Shown: positions 26,722-33,769 of the stretch, piece after piece | Layout: every line of letters starts with the position of its first letter | How positions within the stretch are numbered: the stretch's first letter is position 1 | Origin: Streptomyces noursei | GTDB lineage: Bacteria > Actinomycetota > Actinomycetes > Streptomycetales > Streptomycetaceae | Length of the DNA stretch: 38,322 bases | Direction: 5' to 3' | Assembly (NCBI RefSeq): GCF_001646665.1 | Contig: NZ_LWBU01000369.1 | Span: 31,948-70,269 of the forward strand | The notes under the pieces: model-generated | The model's database searches: none | Seen by the model: the letters and a program-made list of their open reading frames with translations, nothing else | What the model was told of the DNA's origin: nothing | Made by a program: the position numbers and the translations under genes

Positions 26722-27714
26722 ATGACCAAGATGACGCGGGTCCGCGTGGCGCGGATCGCAGCCGGCGCGGTGATCGCGGCCGGAGCGTCCCTGACCGCGG
26801 CGGGCGCCGCCTCGGCGGTCGGCATAGACGTCGAGGTCGCCGGCATCGGCGTCCGCGCCGAGGCCAACGAGGGCGGCCTGGAGGCCGGCCTCGGGATCAA
26901 CGACGGCGACCCGGGCGGTGTCGACAGCGGTGGCACCACCGACGGTGGCACCACCGATGGTGGGACGACCGACGGTGGCACCACGGACGGCGGCACCACG
27001 GACGGTGGGACGACCGACGGTGGGACGACCGACGGTGGTACCACGGACGGTGGGACGACCGACGGTGGGACCACGGACGGTGGCACCACCGATGGTGGGA
27101 CGACCGACGGCGGCACGACCGACGGTGGTACCACGGACGGTGGGACGACCGACGGTGGGACCACGGACGGTGGCACCACCGATGGTGGGACGACCGACGG
27201 CGGCACGACCGACGGTGGGACCACGGACGGTGGCACCACCGATGGTGGGACGACCGACGGTGGCAACGGCAACTCCGGCGGCAACGGCAACTCGGGTGGC
27301 AACGGCAACTCGGGTGGCAACGGCAACGGCGGCTCCACGGGCGGCAACGGCGGCACGACCGGCGGCAACGGCGGTACCACCGGCGGTAACGGCGGCACCA
27401 CCGGTACCGGCGGCAGCACCGGCGGCGACCAGGGCGGCTCCACCGCGGGCGGTTCCACCACCGGCTCCGTGACCGGCGGCGACGACGCCGGCACCTGCAC
27501 CGTCGACCTCGACGGTGCCGAGTGCGCCGACAACACCGACACCGACTCCGCCGGCTCCAAGCCGGTCGAGCAGGGTGAGGCCAAGGAGGAGCTCGCCGAG
27601 ACGGGCGCCGCCGAGACCTCGTTCCTGCTCATCGGCGCCGCGACGATGATCGCCGGTGGCATCGGCTTCCGTATGCTGCCGCGCCTCGTGGGCGGCGGCC
27701 GCACGGTCGCGTAA
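26722..27714 (+). CDS. Secreted repeat protein with LAETG sortase signal
   Basis: A 330-residue cell-surface protein. It has a signal peptide (basic VRVAR, hydrophobic 12-30, likely cleavage after ASA at residue 32), a short mature head, 22 perfect GGTTD pentapeptides (residues 70-179), a Gly/Asn/Ser/Thr-rich stalk, a Cys pair (CTVDLDGAEC) and a C-terminal sorting signal: LAETG (291-295), a hydrophobic helix and a basic end. LAXTG is the motif used by class E sortases of Streptomyces, so it should be linked to the wall. No binding or enzyme domain is visible. The ATG at 26722 follows GCAGG; a longer reading to 26689 would disturb the signal peptide. It is flanked by its own promoter and a terminator, so it is monocistronic. 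The repeat tract suggests a flexible stalk. Confidence 0.8.
   Translation: MTKMTRVRVARIAAGAVIAAGASLTAAGAASAVGIDVEVAGIGVRAEANEGGLEAGLGINDGDPGGVDSGGTTDGGTTDGGTTDGGTTDGGTTDGGTTDGGTTDGGTTDGGTTDGGTTDGGTTDGGTTDGGTTDGGTTDGGTTDGGTTDGGTTDGGTTDGGTTDGGTTDGGTTDGGTTDGGNGNSGGNGNSGGNGNSGGNGNGGSTGGNGGTTGGNGGTTGGNGGTTGTGGSTGGDQGGSTAGGSTTGSVTGGDDAGTCTVDLDGAECADNTDTDSAGSKPVEQGEAKEELAETGAAETSFLLIGAATMIAGGIGFRMLPRLVGGGRTVA
26929..27258 (+). repeat. 22 tandem 15-bp units encoding GGTTD
   Basis: An uninterrupted coding tract of 22 units of 15 bp. Each unit gives Gly-Gly-Thr-Thr-Asp; DNA copies differ only at third positions (GGT/GGC/GGG, ACC/ACG, GAC/GAT). It lies wholly inside the LAETG protein gene, and changes of whole units would keep the frame. 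Confidence 0.97.
27031..27260 (+). repeat. Identical 90-bp higher-order duplication within the GGTTD tract
   Basis: Bases 27,031-27,120 are repeated without a mismatch at 27,121-27,210. Bases 27,211-27,260 then repeat the internal 50 bases 27,061-27,110. Silent positions are identical too, which shows recent copying of six-unit blocks. Confidence 0.93.
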
Positions 27715-27737
27715 CCGACCGGCCGTCGAATGACACG

Positions 27738-27780
27738 GAAAGGGCCCGGGCGGGCCGGGAACGGCCGCCCGGGCCCTTTC
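27738..27780. terminator. Bidirectional terminator between convergent genes
   Basis: GAAAGGGCCCGGGCGG (27,738-27,753) pairs perfectly with 27,765-27,780 around an 11-base loop. The stem ends in AAA/TTT, so it can act for both the LAETG gene and the convergent zinc-ribbon gene. Confidence 0.85.
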
Positions 27781-27846
27781 CCGTGCGCGCGGCGGGCGCG
27801 CGACGGACGTACGGACCGTGGGGGTGCGGGGACCTGCGGGGGACTC

Positions 27847-28038
27847 CTACGCGGTCTGGTGGGCCAGCAGGGCCACCGCCGCGACCAGGAGCAGCAGGAG
27901 CGTCAGCAGGGCCACCGGGTTCAGCCCTCCGAAGGGGCCCTCCTGCTGGAGGCGCTGCCGGTTCGCCCGGCAGACGGGGCACCGGCCCTCGTTGACGGGC
28001 GCCGCGCAGTTGGCGCACACCAATCGGTCATAGGTCAT
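27847..28038 (-). CDS. Small zinc-ribbon membrane protein
   Basis: A 63-residue protein. CANC (C8, C11) and CPVC (C20, C23) make a four-cysteine zinc ribbon, and a single membrane helix follows (about 42-58). The ribbon would face the cytoplasm if the helix acts as a tail anchor. The ATG at 28038 has a strong GGAGGAG upstream. No function is known to me; a redox or metal-sensing role is possible because of the four cysteines. The promoter region has two tandem GTGCAC repeats and a sigma-R-like element. It is divergent from ftsE. Confidence 0.75.
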   Translation of the reverse strand: MTYDRLVCANCAAPVNEGRCPVCRANRQRLQQEGPFGGLNPVALLTLLLLLVAAVALLAHQTA

Positions 28039-28070
28039 GCGCTCTCCTCCTCCCGCGCGGCGGAGCCGCA

Positions 28071-28104
28071 GACGCGGACCGTGCACTGACGCGGACTGTG
28101 CACA
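28071..28104 (-). repeat. Two tandem 17-bp repeats with GTGCAC cores
   Basis: 28,071-28,087 and 28,088-28,104 match at 15 of 17 bases. Each contains the palindrome GTGCAC, 17 bp apart. They lie 33-66 bp before the zinc-ribbon gene start, so they may be an operator or part of the mRNA leader. Confidence 0.55.
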
Positions 28105-28120
28105 CAGGTTCTCTCCGCAC

Positions 28121-28147
28121 AACGCTCAGGGAAACGCATCCGTTCCC
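28121..28147 (-). promoter_or_regulatory. Sigma-R-like promoter of the zinc-ribbon gene
   Basis: Minus strand GGGAAC (28,142-28,147), 18 bases, GTT (28,121-28,123). Streptomyces sigma-R, the thiol-oxidative stress factor, prefers GGGAAT-N18-GTT. One base differs. The spacing is exact, but the motif is short. Confidence 0.3.
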
Positions 28148-28252
28148 CCTACCACTGTGCCAGGTCCGGAGAGTTTAGGCGCGCCCCACCGGACCACCCG
28201 CCCGCCCGGCCCCTTGGCACACACGGACAAAAAGGGCAAGGCTGGACGGCGA

Positions 28253-28298
28253 CTGCACGTGGCATGCCCAGTCGCGTATGGTCACGCACACCTATACT
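28253..28298 (+). promoter_or_regulatory. Promoter region of ftsEX
   Basis: Two candidate -10 hexamers precede ftsE: TATGGT (28,277-28,282), with CTGCAC 18 bp upstream (28,253-28,258), and TATACT (28,293-28,298), without a clear -35. Either gives a short leader before the GTG at 28,321. Confidence 0.4.
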
Positions 28299-28320
28299 CC
28301 CTGCCGACCGTGGTGCACCC

Positions 28321-29010
28321 GTGATCCGATTCGACAACGTCTCCAAGACCTACCCGAAGCAGAACCGCCCCGCGCTCAGGGACGTCTCCCTCGAGATCGA
28401 GAAGGGCGAGTTCGTCTTCCTGGTCGGGTCCTCCGGCTCCGGAAAGTCCACCTTCCTGCGGCTGGTCCTGCGCGAGGAGCGCGCCAGCCACGGCACGGTG
28501 CACGTTCTGGGCAAGGACCTCGCCCGGCTGTCCAACTGGAAGGTGCCGCACATGCGCCGCCAGCTGGGCACCGTCTTCCAGGACTTCCGCCTGCTGCCCA
28601 ACAAGACCGTCGCGCAGAACGTGGCGTTCGCGCAGGAGGTCATCGGCAAGCCGCGCGGCGAGATCCGCAAGGCCGTCCCCCAGGTCCTCGACCTCGTCGG
28701 CCTCGGCGGCAAGGAGGACCGGATGCCCGGCGAGCTCTCCGGCGGTGAGCAGCAGCGGGTCGCCATCGCCCGCGCGTTCGTCAACCGGCCGATGCTGCTG
28801 ATCGCCGACGAGCCGACCGGCAACCTCGACCCGCAGACCTCCGTCGGCATCATGAAGCTGCTGGACCGGATCAACCGCACCGGGACGACCGTCATCATGG
28901 CGACGCACGACCAGAACATCGTCGACCAGATGCGCAAGCGGGTCATCGAGCTGGAGAAGGGCCGTCTCGTACGCGACCAGGCGCGCGGCGTCTACGGCTA
29001 CCAGCACTGA
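28321..29010 (+). CDS. ftsE: Cell division ATP-binding protein FtsE
   Basis: A 229-residue ABC ATPase that works with FtsX at the membrane; in other bacteria FtsEX switches on peptidoglycan hydrolases at division or growth sites. Walker A is GSSGSGKST (36-44), the signature LSGGEQQR (139-146), and Walker B LLIADEPTGNLD (159-170). The family start is V-I-R-F-D-N-V-S-K, so the GTG at 28321 is chosen over the ATG at 28264; no Shine-Dalgarno is visible. The ftsX gene follows 50 bp later on the same transcript. Confidence 0.95.
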   Translation: MIRFDNVSKTYPKQNRPALRDVSLEIEKGEFVFLVGSSGSGKSTFLRLVLREERASHGTVHVLGKDLARLSNWKVPHMRRQLGTVFQDFRLLPNKTVAQNVAFAQEVIGKPRGEIRKAVPQVLDLVGLGGKEDRMPGELSGGEQQRVAIARAFVNRPMLLIADEPTGNLDPQTSVGIMKLLDRINRTGTTVIMATHDQNIVDQMRKRVIELEKGRLVRDQARGVYGYQH

Positions 29011-29060
29011 GCAGCAGCACCCGCAGCAACCCAGCAGCAAGGAAAGGCTGAACGCACGCG

Positions 29061-29981
29061 ATGCGCGCCCAGTTCGTACTGTCGGAGATCGGTGTCGGCC
29101 TCCGTCGCAATCTCACGATGACCTTCGCCGTCATCGTCTCCGTGGCTCTGTCACTCGCCCTCTTCGGCGGTGCGCTGCTCATGCGCGAGCAGGTCAGCGT
29201 GATGAAGGACTTCTGGTACGACAAGGTCAACGTCACGATCTACCTCTGCAACAAGAACGACGCCGCGGCCGGCGGCACGTGCGACAAGGGCGCGGTCACC
29301 GCCCAGCAGAAGAAGGAGATCGAGGCCGACCTCAAGAAGCTCGACAACATCGTGGAGAAGGTCCACCACGAGACGGCGGACGAGGCGTACAAGCACTACA
29401 AGGAGCAGTACGGCGACACCGCCATCGCCAGCATCATCACGCCGGACCAGATGCAGGAGTCGTACCGGGTCAAGCTGAAGGACCCGGAGAAGTACAAGGT
29501 CGTGGCGACCGCGTTCGCGGGGCGGGCCGGTGTGCACTCCGTGCAGGACCAGCGCCAGACGCTGGAGAACCTGTTCCAGATGATGCGGGGCATGAACGTC
29601 GCCGCGCTGTGCGTCATGGCGCTGATGCTGGTCATCGCCCTGATGCTGATCGTCAACACCGTGCGCGTCTCGGCGTTCAGCCGGCGCCGCGAGACCGGCA
29701 TCATGCGGCTGGTCGGCGCGTCGAGCTTCTACATCCAGATGCCGTTCATCATGGAGGCCGCCGTCGCGGGCCTGCTCGGCGGCGCGGTGGCCTGCGTGAT
29801 GCTGCTGGTCGGCCGGTACTTCATGATCGACGCGGGGCTCAACCTGGCGCAGAGCATGCCGCTGGTCAACTTCATCGGCTGGGACGCGGTGATCACGGTG
29901 CTCCCGCTCGTCGTGGTCATCGGCCTTCTGATGCCCTCCCTTGCGGCTGCCATCGCATTGCGCAAGTACCTGAAGGTGTGA
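29061..29981 (+). CDS. ftsX: Cell division membrane protein FtsX
   Basis: A 306-residue membrane partner of FtsE. It has one N-terminal helix (about 20-41), an extracellular domain (about 45-170) with a Cys pair (C63, C74) that could form a disulfide, and three C-terminal helices separated by the cytoplasmic FSRRRETGIMRLVGAS segment typical of FtsX. The extracellular domain should contact a wall hydrolase or its activator; none is encoded next door, but a secreted protease gene follows. GGAAAGG stands upstream of the ATG. A terminator follows directly. Confidence 0.95.
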   Translation: MRAQFVLSEIGVGLRRNLTMTFAVIVSVALSLALFGGALLMREQVSVMKDFWYDKVNVTIYLCNKNDAAAGGTCDKGAVTAQQKKEIEADLKKLDNIVEKVHHETADEAYKHYKEQYGDTAIASIITPDQMQESYRVKLKDPEKYKVVATAFAGRAGVHSVQDQRQTLENLFQMMRGMNVAALCVMALMLVIALMLIVNTVRVSAFSRRRETGIMRLVGASSFYIQMPFIMEAAVAGLLGGAVACVMLLVGRYFMIDAGLNLAQSMPLVNFIGWDAVITVLPLVVVIGLLMPSLAAAIALRKYLKV

Positions 29982-29992
29982 CGATCGCCCGT

Positions 29993-30027
29993 GGCGCCGT
30001 GCGGTCAACAACCGTACGGCGCCTTTT
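29993..30027 (+). terminator. Terminator of ftsEX
   Basis: GGCGCCGTGCGGT (29,993-30,005) pairs with 30,011-30,023 across CAACA, with one G-U pair, followed by TTTT. It separates ftsX from the protease gene. Confidence 0.85.
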
Positions 30028-30048
30028 CCTTGTCCTAGAGTGGGCGAC

Positions 30049-31233
30049 ATGCTGGGCCCCGAGTTCTGTACCCGGCCCCGCGGCGCTCGCAGCCGCGGGG
30101 CGGCCCTGACATTCGTCTTCGCCTCGGTACTGCTCGCCGCCGCGGTGACCGACCGCCTGCCCCACGAGGAGAACCCGCCCGAGCGGTCCGTCGCCCGGGC
30201 CGTGCCGGGCAGCGGCGCCGGGCGGGGCGAGGTCGACCAGCGGGAGCTGGCGCGGGCGGCGGCCGAGGCCATGGCGGACGGCAAGTCCGGCGCCAAGGCG
30301 GCCGAGGAGGTCGTCAGCCGCAGCGGCGACCGCTGGGGGGTCGTCTACGACCAGCGCGAGTACGAGGAGTTCGAGCAGGCGCTCGACGGGCGTTACACGG
30401 GCGTCGGCCTGTCCGCCCGGCGCGCGGCCGACGGCCGGATCGAGGTGGCCCGCGTCCAGGGCGGCGGGCCGGCGGCCCGGGCGGGCCTGCGGGCCGGGGA
30501 CCGGATCCGCACGGTCGACGGCCGGCGCGTGGACGGCCGGTCCGCCGCCGAGGTGGTCGCCCTGCTGCGGGGCGAGGGCGCCGAGCCCGGTTCGCCGGTC
30601 GCGGTCGGGGTGCAGCGCGGCACGCGCGCGTGGACCGAGACGCTGCGCCGGGCCAGCCTCGCCACCGAGGACGTGACCGTGCAGCGGCTGTCCGGCGGGG
30701 CGCTGAGGATCAAGGTCGCGGCGTTCACCAAGGGCACGGGATTGCGGGTGCGCGATGCGGTCCGCGGGGCCCCCGAGGGCGCCGGTGTCCTGCTGGACCT
30801 GCGGGGCAACGGCGGCGGCCTGGTCACCGAGGCCGTCACGGCGGCCTCCGCCTTCCTGGACGGCGGCCTCGTCGCCACGTACGACGTGCACGGCAAGGAC
30901 CGGGCGCTGTACGCGCAGCCGGGGGGCGACACCGGCAGGCCCCTGGTGGCGCTGGTGGACGGCGGCACCATGAGCGCGGCCGAGCTGCTGGCCGGGGCGC
31001 TCAAGGACCGCGGCCGGGCGGTCACGGTCGGGGCCAGGACCTTCGGCAAGGGCGCGGTGCAGTTGCCCAGCCGCCTGCCGGACGGATCGGTCGCCGAGCT
31101 GACCGTGGGGCACTACCGCACCCCCGCCGGGCACGGCGTCGACGGCCGCGGCATCGTCCCGGACGTGGTGGTCGCCGACCGGGCCGAGGAGCGGGCCCGC
31201 ACGGTATTGAGTGGCCTCGGGGGCCGCTCGTAG
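30049..31233 (+). CDS. S41 family C-terminal processing peptidase (CtpA-like)
   Basis: A 394-residue exported serine protease. An N-terminal helix (about 18-37) acts as signal anchor. A PDZ domain spans about 110-195 (YTGVGLSAR...GGPAARAGLRAGDRI). The catalytic domain carries the Ser/Lys dyad: S309 in GGTMSAAE and K334 in TFGKGAVQ, 25 residues apart as in Tsp/CtpA. Such enzymes trim C-termini of envelope proteins. The ATG at 30049 lies 7 bases after TAGAGT, so the mRNA may be leaderless; an in-frame GTG at 30040 would overlap that -10. It stops 18 bp before smpB. Targets are unknown; ftsX next door makes wall hydrolases or their regulators plausible. Confidence 0.9.
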   Translation: MLGPEFCTRPRGARSRGAALTFVFASVLLAAAVTDRLPHEENPPERSVARAVPGSGAGRGEVDQRELARAAAEAMADGKSGAKAAEEVVSRSGDRWGVVYDQREYEEFEQALDGRYTGVGLSARRAADGRIEVARVQGGGPAARAGLRAGDRIRTVDGRRVDGRSAAEVVALLRGEGAEPGSPVAVGVQRGTRAWTETLRRASLATEDVTVQRLSGGALRIKVAAFTKGTGLRVRDAVRGAPEGAGVLLDLRGNGGGLVTEAVTAASAFLDGGLVATYDVHGKDRALYAQPGGDTGRPLVALVDGGTMSAAELLAGALKDRGRAVTVGARTFGKGAVQLPSRLPDGSVAELTVGHYRTPAGHGVDGRGIVPDVVVADRAEERARTVLSGLGGRS

Positions 31234-31236
31234 TGC
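31207..31236 (+). promoter_or_regulatory. Possible smpB promoter
   Basis: TTGAGT (31,207-31,212), 18 bp, TAGTGC (31,231-31,236), ending 15 bases before the smpB ATG, which has no Shine-Dalgarno. It overlaps the 3' end of the protease gene. Confidence 0.35.
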
Positions 31237-31251
31237 GAAAATGGCGGCACT

Positions 31252-31737
31252 ATGGCCAAGGAAAAGAACACAGGGCGCAAACTGATCGCGCAGAACAAGA
31301 AGGCGCGGCACGACTACACCATCATCGACACCTATGAGTGCGGTCTGGTGCTGACCGGCACCGAGGTGAAGTCGCTGCGCCAGGGGCGGGCCTCGCTGGT
31401 GGACGGGTTCGTCCAGATCGACGGCAACGAAGCCTGGCTGCACAACGTGCACGTACCGGAGTACGCGCAGGGCACGTGGACCAATCACAGCGCCCGGCGC
31501 AAGCGCAAGCTGCTGATGCACCGGCACGAGATCGACAAGCTGGAGTCCAAGTCCCAGGAGACGGGTCACACCATCGTGCCCCTCTCCCTGTACTTCAAGG
31601 ACGGCCGGGCGAAGGTCGAGATCGCGCTGGCGAAGGGCAAGAAGGAGTACGACAAGCGCCAGACGCTCCGGGAGAAGCAGGACCGCCGCGAGGCGGAGCG
31701 GGTGATCTCCGCGGTGAAGCGCCGCGAGCGGGCCTGA
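31252..31737 (+). CDS. smpB: SsrA-binding protein SmpB
   Basis: A 161-residue RNA-binding protein that carries tmRNA to stalled ribosomes in trans-translation. Typical motifs are NKKARHDYTI, GLVLTGTEVKSLRQGRASL, EAWLHNVHV and the basic C-terminal tail (RREAERVISAVKRRERA) that enters the decoding site. The ATG at 31252 is where the family starts. Its partner gene ssrA begins 174 bp downstream on the same strand. Confidence 0.97.
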   Translation: MAKEKNTGRKLIAQNKKARHDYTIIDTYECGLVLTGTEVKSLRQGRASLVDGFVQIDGNEAWLHNVHVPEYAQGTWTNHSARRKRKLLMHRHEIDKLESKSQETGHTIVPLSLYFKDGRAKVEIALAKGKKEYDKRQTLREKQDRREAERVISAVKRRERA

Positions 31738-31820
31738 CACCGGGTCCCGCACCGAGCCCGGCCCCGGGCACCGACCCGGACCCGCGGGGCCGGACGCGTC
31801 CGCCCCCCGCCGGAATAGGC

Positions 31821-31850
31821 TGGCACCGTCGGGCGTTGGTCACGTACGAT
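31821..31850 (+). promoter_or_regulatory. Possible ssrA promoter
   Basis: TGGCAC (31,821-31,826), 18 bp, TACGAT (31,845-31,850). Transcription would start near 31,857, leaving about 55 nt to be removed at the tmRNA 5' end, presumably by RNase P. A GGGGG/CCCCC hairpin (31,870-31,883) lies in that leader. Confidence 0.4.
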
Positions 31851-31911
31851 GGCACCTGCCCCTCACAGCGGGGGCGAGCCCCCTCGGGGGCAGGGTTTGA
31901 AAAATCAACAT

Positions 31912-32279
31912 GGGGATGATCGGTTTCGACAGCGGATGTCGAAGCAGGGGAAGCGTGTCGAGGAAGCGGCAATGATCTCGTAAACCATATGTCGCAAAAA
32001 ATAATCGCCAACACCAAGCGCGATTCCTTCGCCCTCGCTGCCTAAGTAGCGAGCTTGCGAAGTGTCAGCCCGGGGCTGTTCCCGACCCGGATCCTGGCAT
32101 CAGCTAGGGAACTAAACCTCTAGGCCCGGTCACGGGGTGTAGAGGGAAATCAAACAGTGACTGAGCCCGTCGGAGACTTGTCCGCGTGATCTCCGGGGCC
32201 GAGAAAATCGCAGCGGACTGCACACGGAGAAGCCCTGATTCTGCACCGTTGGACGCGGGTTCGATTCCCGCCATCTCCA
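31912..32279 (+). ncRNA. ssrA: Transfer-messenger RNA (tmRNA)
   Basis: The tRNA-like ends are clear: 5' GGGGATGATCGGTTTCGACAG, and 3' GGTTCGATTCCCGCCATCTCC. GGGGATG (31,912-31,918) pairs with CATCTCC (32,272-32,278), with one G-U; the base after is the discriminator A. The genome continues CGA, so CCA must be added by the tRNA nucleotidyltransferase. The tag frame is at 32,007-32,045, and pseudoknot-like pairing sequences follow. It rescues stalled ribosomes with SmpB, encoded just upstream. Exact ends are inferred from the acceptor stem. Confidence 0.96.
32007..32045 (+). other. tmRNA proteolysis-tag reading frame
   Basis: Starting at the resume codon GCC, the frame reads ANTKRDSFALAA and stops at TAA, with an in-frame TAG following. 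The LAA end is the usual signal for ClpXP-type proteases. Confidence 0.95.
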
Positions 32280-32290
32280 CGAGCGGTACC

Positions 32291-32310
32291 TCCGGGGGCG
32301 TGCCCCCGGA
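32291..32310 (+). terminator. Probable ssrA terminator hairpin
   Basis: TCCGGGGG and CCCCCGGA form a perfect 8-bp stem with loop CGTG, 11 bases after the tmRNA end. No T-run follows. Confidence 0.55.
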
Positions 32311-32331
32311 CCCGTCACCCCATGTGGGCGC

Positions 32332-32363
32332 AAGGCCCGGCAGCCTCACGGCAGCCGGGCCTT
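32332..32363. terminator. Bidirectional hairpin at the MFS gene 3' end
   Basis: AAGGCCCGGC (32,332-32,341) pairs with GCCGGGCCTT (32,354-32,363). It spans the MFS stop codon and faces the ssrA transcript, so it can stop both. Confidence 0.6.
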
Positions 32364-33686
32364 CGTCATGCCCGTACCCGCCGCGAGGGCGAGGGCGAGC
32401 GCCGCCGCCGCGACCGGCACGCCGTACCCCGTCGCGGCGCCCAGGTGCTCGACCGTCCAGCCGCCGGCCGCCGAGCCCGCCGCGATGCCGCCGAGCAGGG
32501 CGGTGACGGCGAGCGTCATGCCCTCGTTGAGCTGCGCCGCGGGCGTCACCCGCTGGACCAGCGTCATTCCCGTGACCATGGTCGGCGCGGTGGCCATGCC
32601 GGCGAGCAGCAGGGAGCCGCCCAGCGCGAGCAGCGAGCCGGTGCCGGCCGCCGACAGCAGCGGCAGCGCCATCAGGGCGGTCATCGCGGCGAGGCAGCCG
32701 AGCAGCCGGCGCCGTACGTCGCCGCCCGGCACCGCCAGCGAGCCGTAGGCCAGGCCCGCCGCGCACGAACCGGCCGCCTGGAGGGCCAGCAGCGCACCGG
32801 CCGCGGGGCCGTCGACGTACGCCAGCGTCACGACCTCCATCGACCCGAAGACCGCGCCGGTCGCCAGGAACACCACCAGCAGCGCCGGCATGCCGGGGGC
32901 GCGCAGCGGGGTGCCCGCCGTCCCGGTGCGGGGCGCGACGGGCGGCTCGGTGGCCCGCTGCGCCGCGAAGACCAGCACACCGGTGAGGAGCAGCACCGCG
33001 CCGGCCAGGGTCCCCGCCTCCGGGAACAGGGCGGCGCACAGGAACGCGGCGAGGACCGGGCCGACCATGAAGCACAGCTCGTCGACGGCCTGCTCGAAGG
33101 CGTTCGCGGTGTGCAGGGCAGCGGGGTCGCCCCGGTGCAGATGGGCCCAGCGGGCGCGGGACATGCCGCCGGTGTTCGGGGTGGTCGCGGTCGCGGCGTA
33201 CGCGGCGAACAGCGTCCACGCGGGCGCGTGGTGGCGCACGCACAGCAGCAGGGCCAGCGACCCGAGGACGGCGAGCACGGTGGCGGGCACGGCGATCCGC
33301 GCCTGCCCGTGCCGGTCGACCAGGCGGGCCGTGAACGGTGCCACCAGCGCGGTGGCGGCCAGCCCGGTGGCGGTGACGGCGCCTGCCAGGGCGTAGGAGC
33401 CGTACTCCCCGGCGATCATGATCACCGCGCTCACGCTGAACATCCCCATCGGGAGGCGCGCCACCAGGTTCCCGGCGGTGAAGGCCCGGGCGCCCGGCGT
33501 CGCGAACAGACGGCGGTAGGAGGCGAGCGTCCCCCGCGCCCCCCGCGTCCCCCGCGCCGCCCGACGCGGTGGCACGGGGGCAGGGGCGGGGGAGGGGGCC
33601 TGGTGACGGGGCTCCCGGTAACGGGGGGCGAGGACGAGGAGCTCGGGTGCGAGGGCGAGGGGCGGGGCACTGTTCGGCTGCGGCAT
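32346..33686 (-). CDS. MFS transporter
   Basis: A 446-residue membrane protein with about twelve hydrophobic helices and the MFS loop LVDRHGQARIAV after helix 2. An N-terminal cytoplasmic leader of about 60 residues is Pro/Arg-rich. The helix-rich part starts TAGNLVARLPMGMFSVSAVIM, typical of drug- or sugar-efflux-type MFS proteins; the substrate cannot be told. The ATG at 33686 has GAGG upstream. It is divergent from the LysR regulator, 83 bp apart, the usual arrangement when the regulator controls the exporter. Confidence 0.85.
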   Translation of the reverse strand: MPQPNSAPPLALAPELLVLAPRYREPRHQAPSPAPAPVPPRRAARGTRGARGTLASYRRLFATPGARAFTAGNLVARLPMGMFSVSAVIMIAGEYGSYALAGAVTATGLAATALVAPFTARLVDRHGQARIAVPATVLAVLGSLALLLCVRHHAPAWTLFAAYAATATTPNTGGMSRARWAHLHRGDPAALHTANAFEQAVDELCFMVGPVLAAFLCAALFPEAGTLAGAVLLLTGVLVFAAQRATEPPVAPRTGTAGTPLRAPGMPALLVVFLATGAVFGSMEVVTLAYVDGPAAGALLALQAAGSCAAGLAYGSLAVPGGDVRRRLLGCLAAMTALMALPLLSAAGTGSLLALGGSLLLAGMATAPTMVTGMTLVQRVTPAAQLNEGMTLAVTALLGGIAAGSAAGGWTVEHLGAATGYGVPVAAAALALALAAGTGMTKARLP

Positions 33687-33769
33687 GCGATCAGCCTCGG
33701 GCCGCCGGCCGCCGATGGTCCAACACCTGATGGGAGCCGATTGACGCACCACGGTTGTAAATTCGGCGC

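Noticed and set aside
26929..27258. Possible CRISPR or direct-repeat array
   Set aside because: Units are 15 bp, adjacent, in frame and coding; there are no spacers and no cas genes.
26502..27704. Minus-strand ORF of 400 aa with a long PPSVV repeat
   Set aside because: It is the mirror of the GGTTD repeat tract; the plus frame has a signal peptide, LAETG signal, promoter and terminator, while the minus frame has none.
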